NCBI GenBank assembly: GCA_025716855.1
Contig: JAIXMQ010000032.1
Coordinates: 186,001 to 250,000, forward strand
Length of the DNA: 64,000 nucleotides
Reading direction: 5' to 3'
DNA from: Pilaira anomala
Taxonomy: Eukaryota > Mucoromycota > Mucoromycetes > Mucorales > Mucoraceae
Positions 48,379 through 59,331 of the stretch are shown here, in pieces; position 1 is the first letter of the stretch, and every line of letters starts with the position of its first letter. Under the pieces are notes generated by a model. It had not been told where the DNA came from, ran no database searches, and saw only the letters and a program-made list of their open reading frames with translations. Both the position numbers and the translations under genes were made by a program.

Positions 48379-48975
48379 CTACCAAGTTTGTGTGACAAAG
48401 AGATGATAAGTTTGAGACTTGTATTCAGGTAAAGCGGAATCCGGTTGAGATACATTGGCCGTGATATTAATCTTGATGAGATTTGTACCTTTTAATAAGG
48501 GTACAGTAGTCCAAGCGGTCGTCGTCGTCGTAGTAGTAGTAGTATTAGGAGAAGGAGGAGGGTTTAAACGTACGTTATTTTGTAAGATGACGATACTAAG
48601 TCTGTTTTGATCCTCAGGTTTTAAGTGCTTAGGAAATTCAGGTTGAATGGTGAGAGCGTGTACTTTGGAGGGCAGGATAATACTATGACCTAAGCATTTT
48701 CCAGGGACTTCGATTTGGAAATGATTGGAAGCGAGTTTTAAAGAGGTGAGGAAGGTACTACCGGCTTCACGGAATAAAGCATAGAATTCTTGAGAAGCTT
48801 GAGTCAAGGGAGGAGGTTGTTGATTTGTTGATTCGGGTACAGGAGATAAAGTGTTCGGTGGAAGGGTAGTACGGCCATTGAATGCGTTCAAATCATATAA
48901 AGGAGGTTGTATCAACATGTGAGGTTGAGTGATTGTAATATTAGATGGTTGATGAAGTAAAGCTTGTTGTTGTCT

Positions 48976-49007
<32 letters not shown>

Positions 49008-51232
49008 GAGCTTGTTGTTGTTGCTGCTGCTGCTGCTGCTGTTGTTGTTGTTGTTGTTGTAATAGAATTTGTTGTTGTAAATGCAATTGTTGTTGTTGTT
49101 GAGCTTGTTGTTGAGCTTGTTGTCGTTGTTGTTGTAATTGTTGGGCTTGTTGTAACATGTATGGGTTCATGATTGGCATTTGAGTGGATTCAGGTTCTAT
49201 ACTTTGAGTTCTTGATTTATTGTTGTTCAAGAAACGTTTGATTTTACGCTTATCTTCACTGAGAGCGTCCACGTCAAAAGGTCGATTGGATAAGTTTAGA
49301 CGAAAGATAGCGTCTTCTTGACTGACGGGTACGTTCAATCTAGCTAATATACGTTCTTTTAATCGATGTAATAAACGCTAAACAAAAGAGAGATTAAATA
49401 AAAAGTATTCATATATATATATATATATATATTATATGTATATATATACCATCAAAAGTTTAGCGTCACGAAATATACGAGAACCTGGTTCATTAAAATT
49501 TAAAGCGTTTTCAAAAACTAATTTCATATCGTTCATCCAGCTGTGTAAATTAGGATAGGATCTTGTTTGCATTTTTTCAGCAATTTCAGATAATGATCTA
49601 GGGTTTTTGATTGTTTTATAATATTCAGGATATTCAGATCTATCTGGTAAGTCTTCAAATAATTCAGAATAAAGACGACCTCTACGGAAAGTAATTAAAA
49701 ATCATGCAAATACATACACAAGAAAAAAAAAACTTACAAATTGTCAGTATGTGTTCTAATGGCGTTAAAAAGTTCAATTTCAAAAGCAACAGGATCAAAT
49801 GTTGAAATGTCAATTTCTTTTGTAGGTCGAACGGCAGCAGCATCTGTCTCACTCTTTGGAGGTCTACCTCTTCTCTTTCGAATCGATTGACCGTCCATAG
49901 GGTTTATTGTGAGTTGAGTTGAGTTCATCATAGGTTGACGTTGTTGTTGTAATTGATTTTGAAGTATTGCTTGTTGTTGTTGTTGTTGTTGTTGCTGTTG
50001 TTGCTGTTGTTGTTGAGCCAATTGTTGAGATACCTGAGAAAGGGTTTGTGATTGAGGTAAAGTGTGTTGCTTTGATGATGACTGCAATTGTTGTTGTGGT
50101 TGTTGTGGTTTTGGAGTAGGTGGTTTCAATAAACCAATCCATCTAGGATCATCTTGATTGGAGACGACATCAAAAGGCACTTGACCATGAATATTTTTAG
50201 CTTTTACATTAGCATTGTATTTCTGAACCAAGAGTTTAACGACTTTATCTTTATCACCAAAGGCAGCCCAACCTAAAGGAGTGGCCGAATACCAAGTATC
50301 ATTTAATTCGATATTGGCACCACGAGCAAGTAAGGCCTCAGCGAGTTTGACATCACCGTGATAAGAAGCAGCATGTAATGGAGACCAAGTAAAACTATCA
50401 CCAAACATTTCAACGGGTACGAGTTCATTTGGGTCCAGGTCTTGATCTTGGTCCAAGACTTCAAGGGCGCGTTTGGATTCTTTTTTAGAGATGGCGTCCA
50501 TGAGATCGTAGAGGCTGGAGGACTTGGATTTGTGTTTATCGACAGCGCGAAGTTTGATTGTTTTAATCTTTGTGGTGACGGGAGATTGAGTGAATGCACC
50601 GGCAGGAAGTTTTACGATGGCTTTTTCTTTAGGTGGAGTCCAAGCTTTTACAAATTTCTAAAGAGTAGAGTTGGAGAAAGGGTTTGAGCGTGTGTGTGTG
50701 TGTGTGTGTGTGTGTTTTTGTGATGGCATTCCTTTTACTATATATATATATATACCTGTATTTTAATAGCGTCTTCATAAACTTGAGAATCTTTGACGTT
50801 ATATTTTTTTGCGTTTGCAACCATTAAATCAATATCTGATTTAAATTCTGACATGGAGTTGTATTGTTTATTATCGATTTTAGACTGTTGTCAAAAAAGT
50901 CGTCAATATTTGCATAACGCGACTGAGGAGAGTGCGAGTGTTTTAAAGTACTATACCTTCATGTTTTCTAGGGCAATAGGGTTTTTTATGATTTGATAAT
51001 AATCCGGATACATTTTTTTAGAAGGTAATTCCAAGAAGAGTGTACTTAATTCGTATTCGTCACTACATAATAGAGAGTGTTGAGATAAGAAAGATGAATT
51101 GCAAATAAGTTTTTCTTTTTTTTTTTTTTACTCTTCAGGATCCTTGTATTCTAAGATATCTTTATATAATTTTTGAAGTATAGAATAAGATACAGGTTCT
51201 TCTGTATGTTGAATAATAGGTGATATGATTGA

Positions 51233-51267
<35 letters not shown>

Positions 51268-51418
51268 AAGGGGATATTAAAATTAATTAAAATGGATAAA
51301 AAAGGAAAATAAAACATAATTTTTTTTTTTTTACTTTTTCACTACTTCTTCTTCTTGGTCTCTTACGTTCTCTGTAATCTTTTTCAAGTATTGTTGATCG
51401 TTTAGGTCTACCTTCCAT
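48379..51418 (-). CDS. RSC4-like protein: two bromodomains, ankyrin repeats, AT-hook
   Basis: Chromatin protein that probably belongs to a SWI/SNF (RSC-type) remodelling complex. The exons run from the ATG at 51418 (MEGRPKRSTILEKDYRERKR, then RRRSSEK). Bromodomain 1 reads LELPSKKMYPDYYQIIKNP and ANAKKYNVKDSQV with the acetyl-lysine Asn. Ankyrin-type repeats follow (SPLHAASYHGDVKLAEALLA, TPLGWAAFGDKDKVVKLLV). A polyQ tract and an AT-hook, KRRGRPPKSE, come next. Bromodomain 2 reads ELFEDLPDRSEYPEYYKTI and LVFENALNFNEPGS. After RRLLHRLKERILARLNVP, a long Gln tract (about 60 residues) precedes the C-terminal Rsc4-like region with SNHFQIEVPGKCLGHSIILP and YHLFVTQTW. Expected yeast Rsc4 has tandem bromodomains without ankyrin repeats or AT-hook; here they are separated. 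PolyQ codons are mainly CAA and CAG repeats. Confidence 0.8.
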
Positions 51419-51678
51419 CTTGTGTGATTAAAAAGTTTTTTTTTTTTTTTGAAAGAGAGTAAAATAAAATAAAAACTAATCAAAGAAACAAGTTATTTTT
51501 TTCTTATTAACCATTTTGTTGTTGTTGCTCTGTTTCTGGTTTGTACCTTTTTAGTTTTTTATTTTATTTATTGTTGTAAATGAAAGATGCTTTGCTTAAA
51601 AAAAAAAAAAAAAGAGAGAAAAGAAGAAAAGAAAAAAAAAATCGCTTGCATTTTTTTTTGATTAACCGCAGTTGCGAT
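51419..51678. other. Divergent promoter region
   Basis: 260 bases between the RSC4-like gene and a divergent small gene, with A and T runs; no site recognised. Confidence 0.5.
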
Positions 51679-52012
51679 ATGGATGACGTGGACTTGCTTA
51701 CAGTTGTGGTGGCGAGGAGTAGGAGGAGCGCGCTTGCTTGGATCTTCACTCTAATTTTGTTTGCTTGTGTAAATTGGACAATGGGTATTGTAAATCATTT
51801 GTTTGATTCAAAACGTAAAAGCTTTTTCCTTTGCATACGTTATATCTAGACAAGTAGGGATTGGTTTTCAACAAGTTCAAAACCTACATAATCCATGTGG
51901 TAAGTTATATCAAGGCTTTAAACTAATTTTGTGATTCATTGAGTTTAATAAATCTCAAATAGCAGATAGATTCTTTTCTGTACTCATAAATAAGATAAAA
52001 AAGGCTGTGTAG
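51679..52012 (+). CDS. Small single-pass membrane protein, unknown
   Basis: Three exons (51679-51814, 51855-51899 and 51966-52012) are joined in phase, giving about 75 residues. It begins MDDVDLLTVVVARSRRSALA, then one hydrophobic segment WIFTLILFACVNWTMGIV, then SKLGIGFQQVQNLHNPCDRF and a basic end KIKKAV. The second intron is a standard GTAAGT-TAGCAG. The first intron (51815-51854, 40 bases) is short, with a GTAAAA donor, so the model is not certain. No family is recognised. It is divergent from the RSC4-like gene. Confidence 0.4.
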
Positions 52013-52211
52013 GCGGGTATCGAATATAAAAGAAAGAAGAGGACGCAATCGTTACTCTTTATTTGGGTACATTTACGTTTTTAACCAAATATGGATAAAG
52101 TTGCTCCCCCCCCCCCCCTCCCTCTCAAATTTTATATAAATTGAAAAGAAAAGTAATTTTTTTTCTTTTTTTTTTTTTCTCTTTTTATTTTATATATTTT
52201 TACAAGTAATT

Positions 52212-53573
52212 ATGTCTGAAATTTTAGATAAAAGAAACGATCTTTCGGTTATTAATGCATTACCTGCAGTGATTCCCCCTACAACTCGGTTCAACTTTAT
52301 AAAGAACTGGTGGCATCGATCAGAGAAATCCTCAAGTATTGCAGAAGCTCGTATTATTCAACGTATCTATACAGCGTTACCTCAAACAACGATAGGGATA
52401 CCTACATTTGCTCGTATCGGTAAGATTTCGTTAGATAAGGAACTGACTACGAAGACAGCAAGAGAAGTAAATACACTTTATATATCACAACAACCCAAAC
52501 AACAGACAGCATTTCAATTTGAATCTGAAGCACCGAATCAACTCGAGACAATGATTGCAAAGGACCTTGAAGAGAATCCCAATGATAAAAACTTGGTCAT
52601 GTGTCATGGTTATGGAGCAGGGTTAGGGTTTTTTTATAGAAACTATGCGAGTCTTTCACAACAACCTGGCTGGAGAGTGTTTTCGATTGATTGGTTAGGT
52701 ATGGGTAATAGTTCAAGACCCAAGTGGACACTGAATAAGAAATCAAATCAGACATGGGATGAAATTGTAGAGCATGTAGAAGAACATTTTGTTGAATCTT
52801 TAGAAGATTGGAGAAAGAAAGTTGGCTTAAATAAGATGACATTATTTGGACATTCTTTAGGTGGATATTTTGCTACATGTTATGCTTTAAAGTATCCTCA
52901 ACGTGTAGAGAAATTGATATTGGTTTCACCTGCAGGTATTCCAGAAAGTAGTCCACCACCACCAGCTGTAGTCCAACAACAACAACAACAACAAGAAGAA
53001 TCTCCAGAAGAAATTTTACAAAAGGAAGCCTCCGAAATCAATGCATCCTATCAAGCAGAAGCAGCTGCAGTTGAAAATCTAGCCAAGCAGCAGCAACCAT
53101 CCGAAATTCCACAAAATGTGAGAAGAAAGATGCCATCGTGGGCTACTTATCTTTGGGATCGTAATGTGACACCGATGAGTATTGTAAGGATGGTTGGACC
53201 TTTTGGACCTGGATTGGTTCATACCTATACCTCAAGACGGTTTGCACATTTAGATGAAGCGGAGCAACACGATCTTTATGATTATACATATCAAATTAGT
53301 TCGTCTACAGGGTCAGGTGAATTTGCATTAGCTGCTATTTTAGCCCCTGGCGCCTATGCTAGAAAACCATTGTTCCGTAAATTAGCTGATTTAAAGATGC
53401 CAACGGTGTTTATTTATGGAGAACAGGATTGGATGGATTATAAAGCAGCTGAAAAGGCCAAAGAGTTTATGAAGGTACCTGTGAAAGTAATTCGAGTTCC
53501 TGAAGGTGGACATCATATGTATCTAGAGAATCCTACTGTATTTAATGAAGCTGTTCGAGCTGAAATGAAGTAA
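52212..53573 (+). CDS. Alpha/beta hydrolase of the ABHD4/5 - Cld1 family
   Basis: Single exon, 453 residues. The family acts on phospholipids (for example cardiolipin deacylation by yeast Cld1, or lysophospholipid metabolism and lipase co-activation by ABHD5). The alpha/beta hydrolase core reads MCHGYGAGLGFFYRNYASLS, FSIDWLGMGNSSRPKW and MTLFGHSLGGYFATCYALKY, whose GHSLGG Ser is the nucleophile. The late D-H pair is in FIYGEQDWMDYKAA and VPEGGHHMYLENP. After the nucleophile there is an insertion rich in Gln and Glu (about residues 255-300), longer than in animals. The HX4D motif expected of ABHD5-type acyltransferases reads H-MYLE-N here. A mitochondrial or lipid-droplet location is possible but not shown by the sequence. 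Confidence 0.85.
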   Translation: MSEILDKRNDLSVINALPAVIPPTTRFNFIKNWWHRSEKSSSIAEARIIQRIYTALPQTTIGIPTFARIGKISLDKELTTKTAREVNTLYISQQPKQQTAFQFESEAPNQLETMIAKDLEENPNDKNLVMCHGYGAGLGFFYRNYASLSQQPGWRVFSIDWLGMGNSSRPKWTLNKKSNQTWDEIVEHVEEHFVESLEDWRKKVGLNKMTLFGHSLGGYFATCYALKYPQRVEKLILVSPAGIPESSPPPPAVVQQQQQQQEESPEEILQKEASEINASYQAEAAAVENLAKQQQPSEIPQNVRRKMPSWATYLWDRNVTPMSIVRMVGPFGPGLVHTYTSRRFAHLDEAEQHDLYDYTYQISSSTGSGEFALAAILAPGAYARKPLFRKLADLKMPTVFIYGEQDWMDYKAAEKAKEFMKVPVKVIRVPEGGHHMYLENPTVFNEAVRAEMK

Positions 53574-53703
53574 AAAAAAAAGAAAAAAAGGGCTTTTTTT
53601 TTTTTAGATTTAGAATTATCCAATAAAATTATATTATTATTTAAGTGAAAATTTTTCTTTTTCTCTCTTTCTTTCTTTCTCTCTTTATCTAAAAAAAAAA
53701 AAA

Positions 53704-55586
53704 ATGCCTCCCTCAGTAGCAGCAGTAGAACAAGTTTTGACAGTATTACTTGAGTCTAGGTTGGGTAAACAACCTCAAGCGTCTTTAGAAAACAGTCTTG
53801 TGATTATTCGTATCTTACTCGAAAGCAAGTGCTGTACACGTTGTTGTCTTCGATACTTGGGGTGTACAGATTTCCGAGTGTATGCGTTGAATGAACGCGA
53901 TCTATTTGAAGTGTTCAATAACATAAAGAGCGAGTATAGTGCGGACCAAGGCTTAAGCTACCCAGACAGTGTTTGTACAGCGTGTCTTGGGTCGATCCAG
54001 TACGCGGAATCGTTTGTAGAGGATGTAGTTGAAAAGTTAAAAAAAGAGGATTATAAGACAGATAGTGTTTGTATTACGTGTACGTTACCTGTGAGCGTCT
54101 TACCTCGAGATCATTTATTAAAAGTGCATGTGATGAACCAGTTGAGAGAACAAAATCGAGAGGACTTGTTTCAAGTTTGGAAAACGGAAAAGGATGTCAG
54201 GGATCCAAAGGATTTCTTCAAGTATTTGTTTGGGTTGGGGTTACGTGAGAAGACAGGATTGTCTTTGGATACAGATGCTGCGTTTAGAATGAATGTGGTG
54301 GTGGGACATGAGGCTACGGCGAAAGAACATATGTTCTTGACTGAATTAAAGGAGCCCTTGTTAAATATTAGATCGATTCGACAAAAGGTAGTAGTGGAAT
54401 TTTTTTTTTTATATATGTATATCTAATTGTGTTTTAAATGCAGAAAGTACGTGTTACAGTTGGAGATTCAAGATCTTGTATTGTAGAAGCTTTAAAACGT
54501 TTAGATAATGAAGAAGCAAAAGGGTAAATGTAAAAAAAAAATAATAATCTGTGTATCTATGGAAACCAATTAACTTTTTTCTTGTGAAAATAGAGTGACA
54601 GCTATTCCACCTATTCCACCTACAGAAAGAGCTAAATTCCATACAGTGGATTTACTTCATGCATCCAGTCATGTAGGTGGTCGATACCTTAAATTTTCAC
54701 GCGAGTACAGTCAAACACCATGGTCGATCAAAGGACAAAAATTAGCCGAGCATAGTGTATCTGATTGCTTTGAAGAATTGATTCGAAAATATCATAGAGC
54801 CGATAGCACTAAATTCGTGACGGCAGGTCGTGAAGATGCGAATGTACGCATGTTGGGTACAGGAAGACCTTTTTATTTGGAAATTATTAATCCACGTACA
54901 CCACGATTGAGTGATGCAGAGTACCAAGCGATTGAAGAAGAGATTAATTCACAGCCTTTGCATAAAGAGAATGTACAAGTAAGACATTTATCATTTATTC
55001 GAGCGTAAGTCATGATATATGTATATATATATATATATATAAAAAGATTTTTTAAACGTTTTTTTTTTTTGTTATTAGTGAAGATACTAGTATTATTAAG
55101 GAAGGAGAAGAAACAAAGACGAAACGATACAGAGCACTTGTATGGTTATCCGAACCGCTCACGGATGCATTGATTGAGCGTATCAATGAGACGGGAAGTA
55201 AAGAATTTACGATTCAACAAAAGACGCCTGTACGAGTATTCCAAAGAAGGTCAGCAGCGATTCGACCTAAAGTGATTCATACATCTACCATTCAACGATT
55301 GAATGAAGGAGTGGAGATGAGTCGTCCTGAAGCATGCTTTGGGGTGCTCAAGTTACATACACAAGCCGGTACATACATTAAGGAATATGTGCATGGTGAT
55401 TTGGGTCGTACTTTACCTAATTTGGCATCAGTAGGCGGTATTCATTCGGCCGATCTTTTAGAATTGGATGTGATGGATGTGGATTTGGTTTGGCCGCCTG
55501 TTGAAAAGAAAGAGGAAGTTGAGTATATGGTGATTGATGATGCATCGAATGAAAATAATAAGCGTGTTTATTCTAATGTACATTAA
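53704..55586 (+). CDS. PUS10: tRNA pseudouridine synthase Pus10
   Basis: Pus10 makes pseudouridine at positions 54/55 of the tRNA T-loop. Four exons (53704-54387, 54444-54523, 54594-55004 and 55079-55586) give 560 residues. The N-terminal zinc part has CCTRCCLRYLGC and SVCTACLGS with the two C-x2-C pairs and a THUMP-like region after. The catalytic part has SRYLKFSREYSQTPW-like sequence (GGRYLKFSREYSQTPW) and the active-site Asp in GREDANVRMLGTGRPF. The C-terminal THTQAGTYIKEYVHGD stretch (TQAGTYIKEYVHGDLGRT) is the conserved PUS ending, followed by LELDVMDVDLVWPP and a variable tail. Pus10 is present in archaea, animals and some fungi but absent from yeast, in keeping with an early-diverging fungus. 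Confidence 0.95.
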
Positions 55587-55748
55587 AAAAAAAAAAAAAA
55601 GTAATAAAATGACAATGATAGACTTCTTTATTTATTAAAATCCAAGTTTGTTAAAAAGTGACTTGCACTACTGTTTTAGTTTCTTTTAAGAAAAAAAAAA
55701 AAAAAAATTATTTATCTTTTTCTTTTTTTTCTTTCTTATTTAAATATT

Positions 55749-55765
55749 ATGGGGGAACTCTATAC

Positions 55766-55797
<32 letters not shown>

Positions 55798-57632
55798 GAT
55801 ATATATAGAGAGAGAGAGAGAGGCTTAAAAGTGTGTGTGTGTGTGTTTTTTTTTTGCTAAATAAAAGTCGTCAAATATTAGATAATGAACCAGAGTACCG
55901 AGCAGCCCGTGTAAAGTCGGGTATTCCACCACCTTCTCTACGCGATCAACGTAACCGACCACCTCGTCATGGAGGGGATCTCTCCTCGTTTAACCCAGCT
56001 ATGCAACGTGGTAGAAACCCACCTTATGATCCAAGACAACGCGACTATCCAAGACAACATGATAGGTATTCATCACACGATCAAAGGTATCCTGAACAAA
56101 GACAAGCTTATTCCGGACAACAACAACGTCCAGCTTATCCTGAACGACATGATACAAGGTATTCAGATCAGAGATATTCCGAGCAAAGACATTCTGAACA
56201 TCGTCAGACTGAAAGATATCCCGAGCAACAACGTCCACACGATCAACGTTATCCTGAGCAACAACAACAACAACAACAACAACGTCCACCTGTTGCTCCT
56301 GCTGTATCTAAACCAAAGCCATTGGATTTACGTACTAGTACAGACTTTTTAAAATGTGAAAAGAGATTATCAATGAACGCATTGGTTGAATTGATTCAAG
56401 TTTCAGAAGCACCGATTGATGTTGATTTTCTTAGTTCCAAGGGTTTAGTAGAAAAAGTGAATTCATTGAGGGTAAAGAAAGATTGTGTGTGTGTGTGTAT
56501 AAACAGGCTTTTTTTTTTAATGTAGTATCTATTTTTTTTAGGAAAAGATTCGAGATGTTCCAAATGAACAAAGATCTCAAGCACGATCTAAAAGCAATCC
56601 ATTTGAACGTATTGGAAGTGGAGGTATGTTTATGAACCGAGCGGCAACGAAATTAGCGGCAATGGATGCAACGTTTGGATTGACCTCCATTCAAGATGCA
56701 AGTAAAGAATTTCAGTTTGCAGATATTTGTGGAGGACCCGGTGGATTCTCAGAGTACTTGTTATGGAGAATTCATAGTTGGGGAGGATCTGGGCATGGGT
56801 ACGGAGTGACGTTGAAGTCAGATCAGCATGATGAAATGAATTGGCATACGGAAAAGTTTCGAAAAGATATTCCGGGCGATAGTTTAAGTCGATTAGAAGG
56901 GAGTGGCGATGTGTATCGACGGGAGACGATGGAAGGGTTTGAAAAGATGGTGATGGAGGGGACGAAAAGAAGAGGGGTGGATCTTGCGGTTGCGGATGGT
57001 GGAATTGATTTCTCTGGCAGTGAAGAACAACAAGAGAGGTTAGCACAGAGATTGGTGTTATGTGAAATTGTGAGTATGTTGACATGTTTGAAACAAGGGG
57101 GACATTTTGTGTGCAAGTTTTTTGATATTTTGGATGAATTTACAGCTGATTTGGTGTGGTTACTTTATCAGTTGTTTGAAGAGATTTGTATTACGAAACC
57201 TCTGAGTAGTCGACCTGCGAATTCGGAACGTTATGTGGTCTGTAAAGGGTTGTTGGTGCATCATCCGACTGAATTAATTCAGAAATTAATCGAGGTTTCA
57301 GAAAGTATTCAAGATACGTGTGGTGATGGAAAACGGTTTGTGCCTAAAGACGTGTTGGAAAAAGATGAAGATTTTATTGATTATGTCAAGATGCGTAATA
57401 TGAAGTTTGTGATGAAGCAAACGGAGGCACTTGAACAATTGGATCAGTTTATACAGAATCCGTAAAGTGGTTTTTTTTTTTATTTATGATTGGAAGAGGT
57501 ATATATGTATAAATTTCTAATTTTTTTTTTTTTTTTTTTTTTTTTATGTGTAGTGAATTGGCGCCTTTCTATGATCAAGAACAAATTAAAAAACATTGTT
57601 TGAATGAATGGAGAATACCCCTTCCTTATTAA
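55749..57632 (+). CDS. mRNA cap 2'-O-methyltransferase (CMTR1-like, FtsJ fold)
   Basis: Nuclear enzyme that methylates ribose of the first transcribed nucleotide. The core is in the exons from about 55868 on. The first part is a disordered Arg/Gln/Tyr/Pro-rich region (RYPEQRQAYSGQQQRPAYPE and similar, ending QQQQQQQQRPP). The RrmJ/FtsJ domain then has FMNRAATKLAAMDATFG, FADICGGPGGFSEYLLWR (SAM binding), AVADGGIDFSGSE, GGHFVCKFFDIL and NSERYVVCKG; the K-D-K-E tetrad is present. A final short exon ends ALNEWRIPLPY-like (HCLNEWRIPLPY) and stops at 57632, 4 bases into the convergent HIG1 gene. The 5' end is uncertain: an ATG at 55749 (MGELYTG) can join only to a GT-rich stretch in phase, whereas the best acceptor before SRQILDNEPEYR is out of phase. 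Confidence 0.8.
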
Positions 57633-58053
57633 AAAGATTTCATTTGCTGATAATAAATAGAACCTCCTACCATTGCCATTACTGTTAACCCTTGTGCAGC
57701 GACTATTTTTTTTTTTTATTGTATAAAATTGAGTCAGTTAGAGAGACGCGTAATGTGTGTGTGTGTTTTTTTTTTATATAGAAAAGTTACCTCTTAAACG
57801 AAACATGTTATTTGCATAAGCTCTATTACCCGTTTTTATACCTACCGTAGCAGCTATTAAAGCAAAACAAGTCAAAGCAACACCTATATAATATTCATGC
57901 GTTTAACAATATGTAACCCGTTTTATGAGGAGTTATAATACCTGCTGGAACAAAGGGTTCTTCTCTTGCTTTTCTCTTGATCTTATCAAGTCCTGTTTCA
58001 CCGTTTAAGGTCATTCTCATTCTTTCCATTTCGTCAGGCGTATATTCTCTCAT
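57629..58053 (-). CDS. HIG1-domain mitochondrial protein (Rcf1-like)
   Basis: Small inner mitochondrial membrane protein that associates with respiratory supercomplexes and cytochrome c oxidase. Three exons (58053-57942, 57883-57791 and 57702-57629) give 92 residues. It begins MREYTPDEMERMRMTLNG, has the HIG1 features KARREPF-like (KRKAREEPFVPAG), then TM1 (VALTCFALIAATVGI), the conserved NRAYANNMFRLRVAAQGLTV turn, and TM2 (MAMVGGSIYYQQ). The final codons overlap the end of the cap methyltransferase by four bases on the opposite strand. Confidence 0.93.
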
Positions 58054-58294
58054 CTTTAATATTATATTGTGTGAGAAAATAAGAAAGATTGATTAAAAAT
58101 ATAATTTGGGGGGAGCGTACAAGGTGCGGTTAAAAAAGTTCATGCCAAGGTGAGGTAATGTTTGCTTTTCTCTCTTTTTTTGGTTAAAGTTTCACCACAC
58201 CATTAATTCATGGGCACCACCATAAATTATCCGCCTCAAGGAATACTTCATTATCCGATTTGTTAGATGTTTGTGTATTTATTACGCGGCGAGC

Positions 58295-58328
<34 letters not shown>

Positions 58329-58399
58329 TGTATAAAAAGTCAAGGGAATTTGTTTCTCTTTCTTTTTTTCTTATATATTTTTAAATAGTATAAATAAAA
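58054..58399. other. Divergent promoter region with T tract
   Basis: About 350 bases between the HIG1 gene (minus) and cyclophilin (plus). It contains a run of about 29 T (58298-58327) and TATAAAAAG at 58332-58340, 60 bases before the cyclophilin ATG, a possible TATA box. Confidence 0.5.
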
Positions 58400-58777
58400 A
58401 TGACCAAGGTAATAAACAAGTGATTGTTTAAAAAAAAAAAAAACAAGTCTAAAAAGTGACATGAATGTAACGTGTTTAAAATTGTATTAGACTTTCTTTG
58501 ATATCAAGATTAACGACAAAGATGCCGGCGTAAGTAAAAAAAAAGAGGACTTGGTTTATCAATTTAATACTTATTACCCCTAATAGCGCATCGTATTTGA
58601 ATTGTATGATAAAGAAGTTCCCAAAACTGCCGAGAACTTCCGTGCACTCTGTACTGGTGAAAAGGGCTTTGGATATAAGAACTCTGGTTTCCATCGTGTT
58701 ATTCCCAACTTTATGCTTCAAGGTGGTGATTTCACCAAAGGCAATGGTACCGGTGGTAAATCTATTTATGGTAAAGT

Positions 58778-58812
<35 letters not shown>

Positions 58813-59197
58813 TATACACAATTATATTTATCAAAACTTTTTTTTTTTTTTTTTTTAAATAGGTGAGAAATTCGCTGATGAAAACTTCAATATCAAGCAT
58901 ACTAAGCCTGGATTGTTGTCTATGGCAAATGCTGGACCTGGTACCAATGGGTCTCAATTCTTTATTACAACTGTTCCTTGTTCATGGTTAGATGGCAAAC
59001 ATGTTGTCTTTGGTGAAGTTAAAGAAGGGTAAAAAGTAAAAACTTTGTTTCTATTTGCTTATTAACCTTTTTTTTTTTTGTTTTCGCGTTTTTTTTTTTT
59101 TATTAGTATGGACCTTGTCAAACAAATTGAAAAGTTGGGTTCTCAATCTGGTAAACTCAGTGCAAAGGTTGTTATTGCCGACTGTGGAGAATGTTAA
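58400..59197 (+). CDS. CPR1: Peptidyl-prolyl cis-trans isomerase, cyclophilin A type
   Basis: Cytosolic cyclophilin that isomerises proline bonds and is the target of cyclosporin A. Five exons are read, with the first holding only MTK. The full protein is about 164 residues, the single-domain length. Key residues are visible: the catalytic Arg in [17 protein letters not shown], the [18 protein letters not shown] segment, and the cyclosporin-binding Trp in [12 protein letters not shown]. It ends ADCGEC. The third intron contains a CA microsatellite (58781-58808) and a long T run. Codon use is biased toward highly expressed genes. No targeting sequence is present. Confidence 0.97.
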
Positions 59198-59331
59198 AAT
59201 TCACTCTTCAAAAAAAAAAATGGAAGTGTCTACATGAATATAATTCTTCTATTTGTTAACTAAAAATAAATAAAACTCTCACAAACAACACAAAAAAAAA
59301 AAAAAATAACGTGTAGTAATATAATTTTTTT

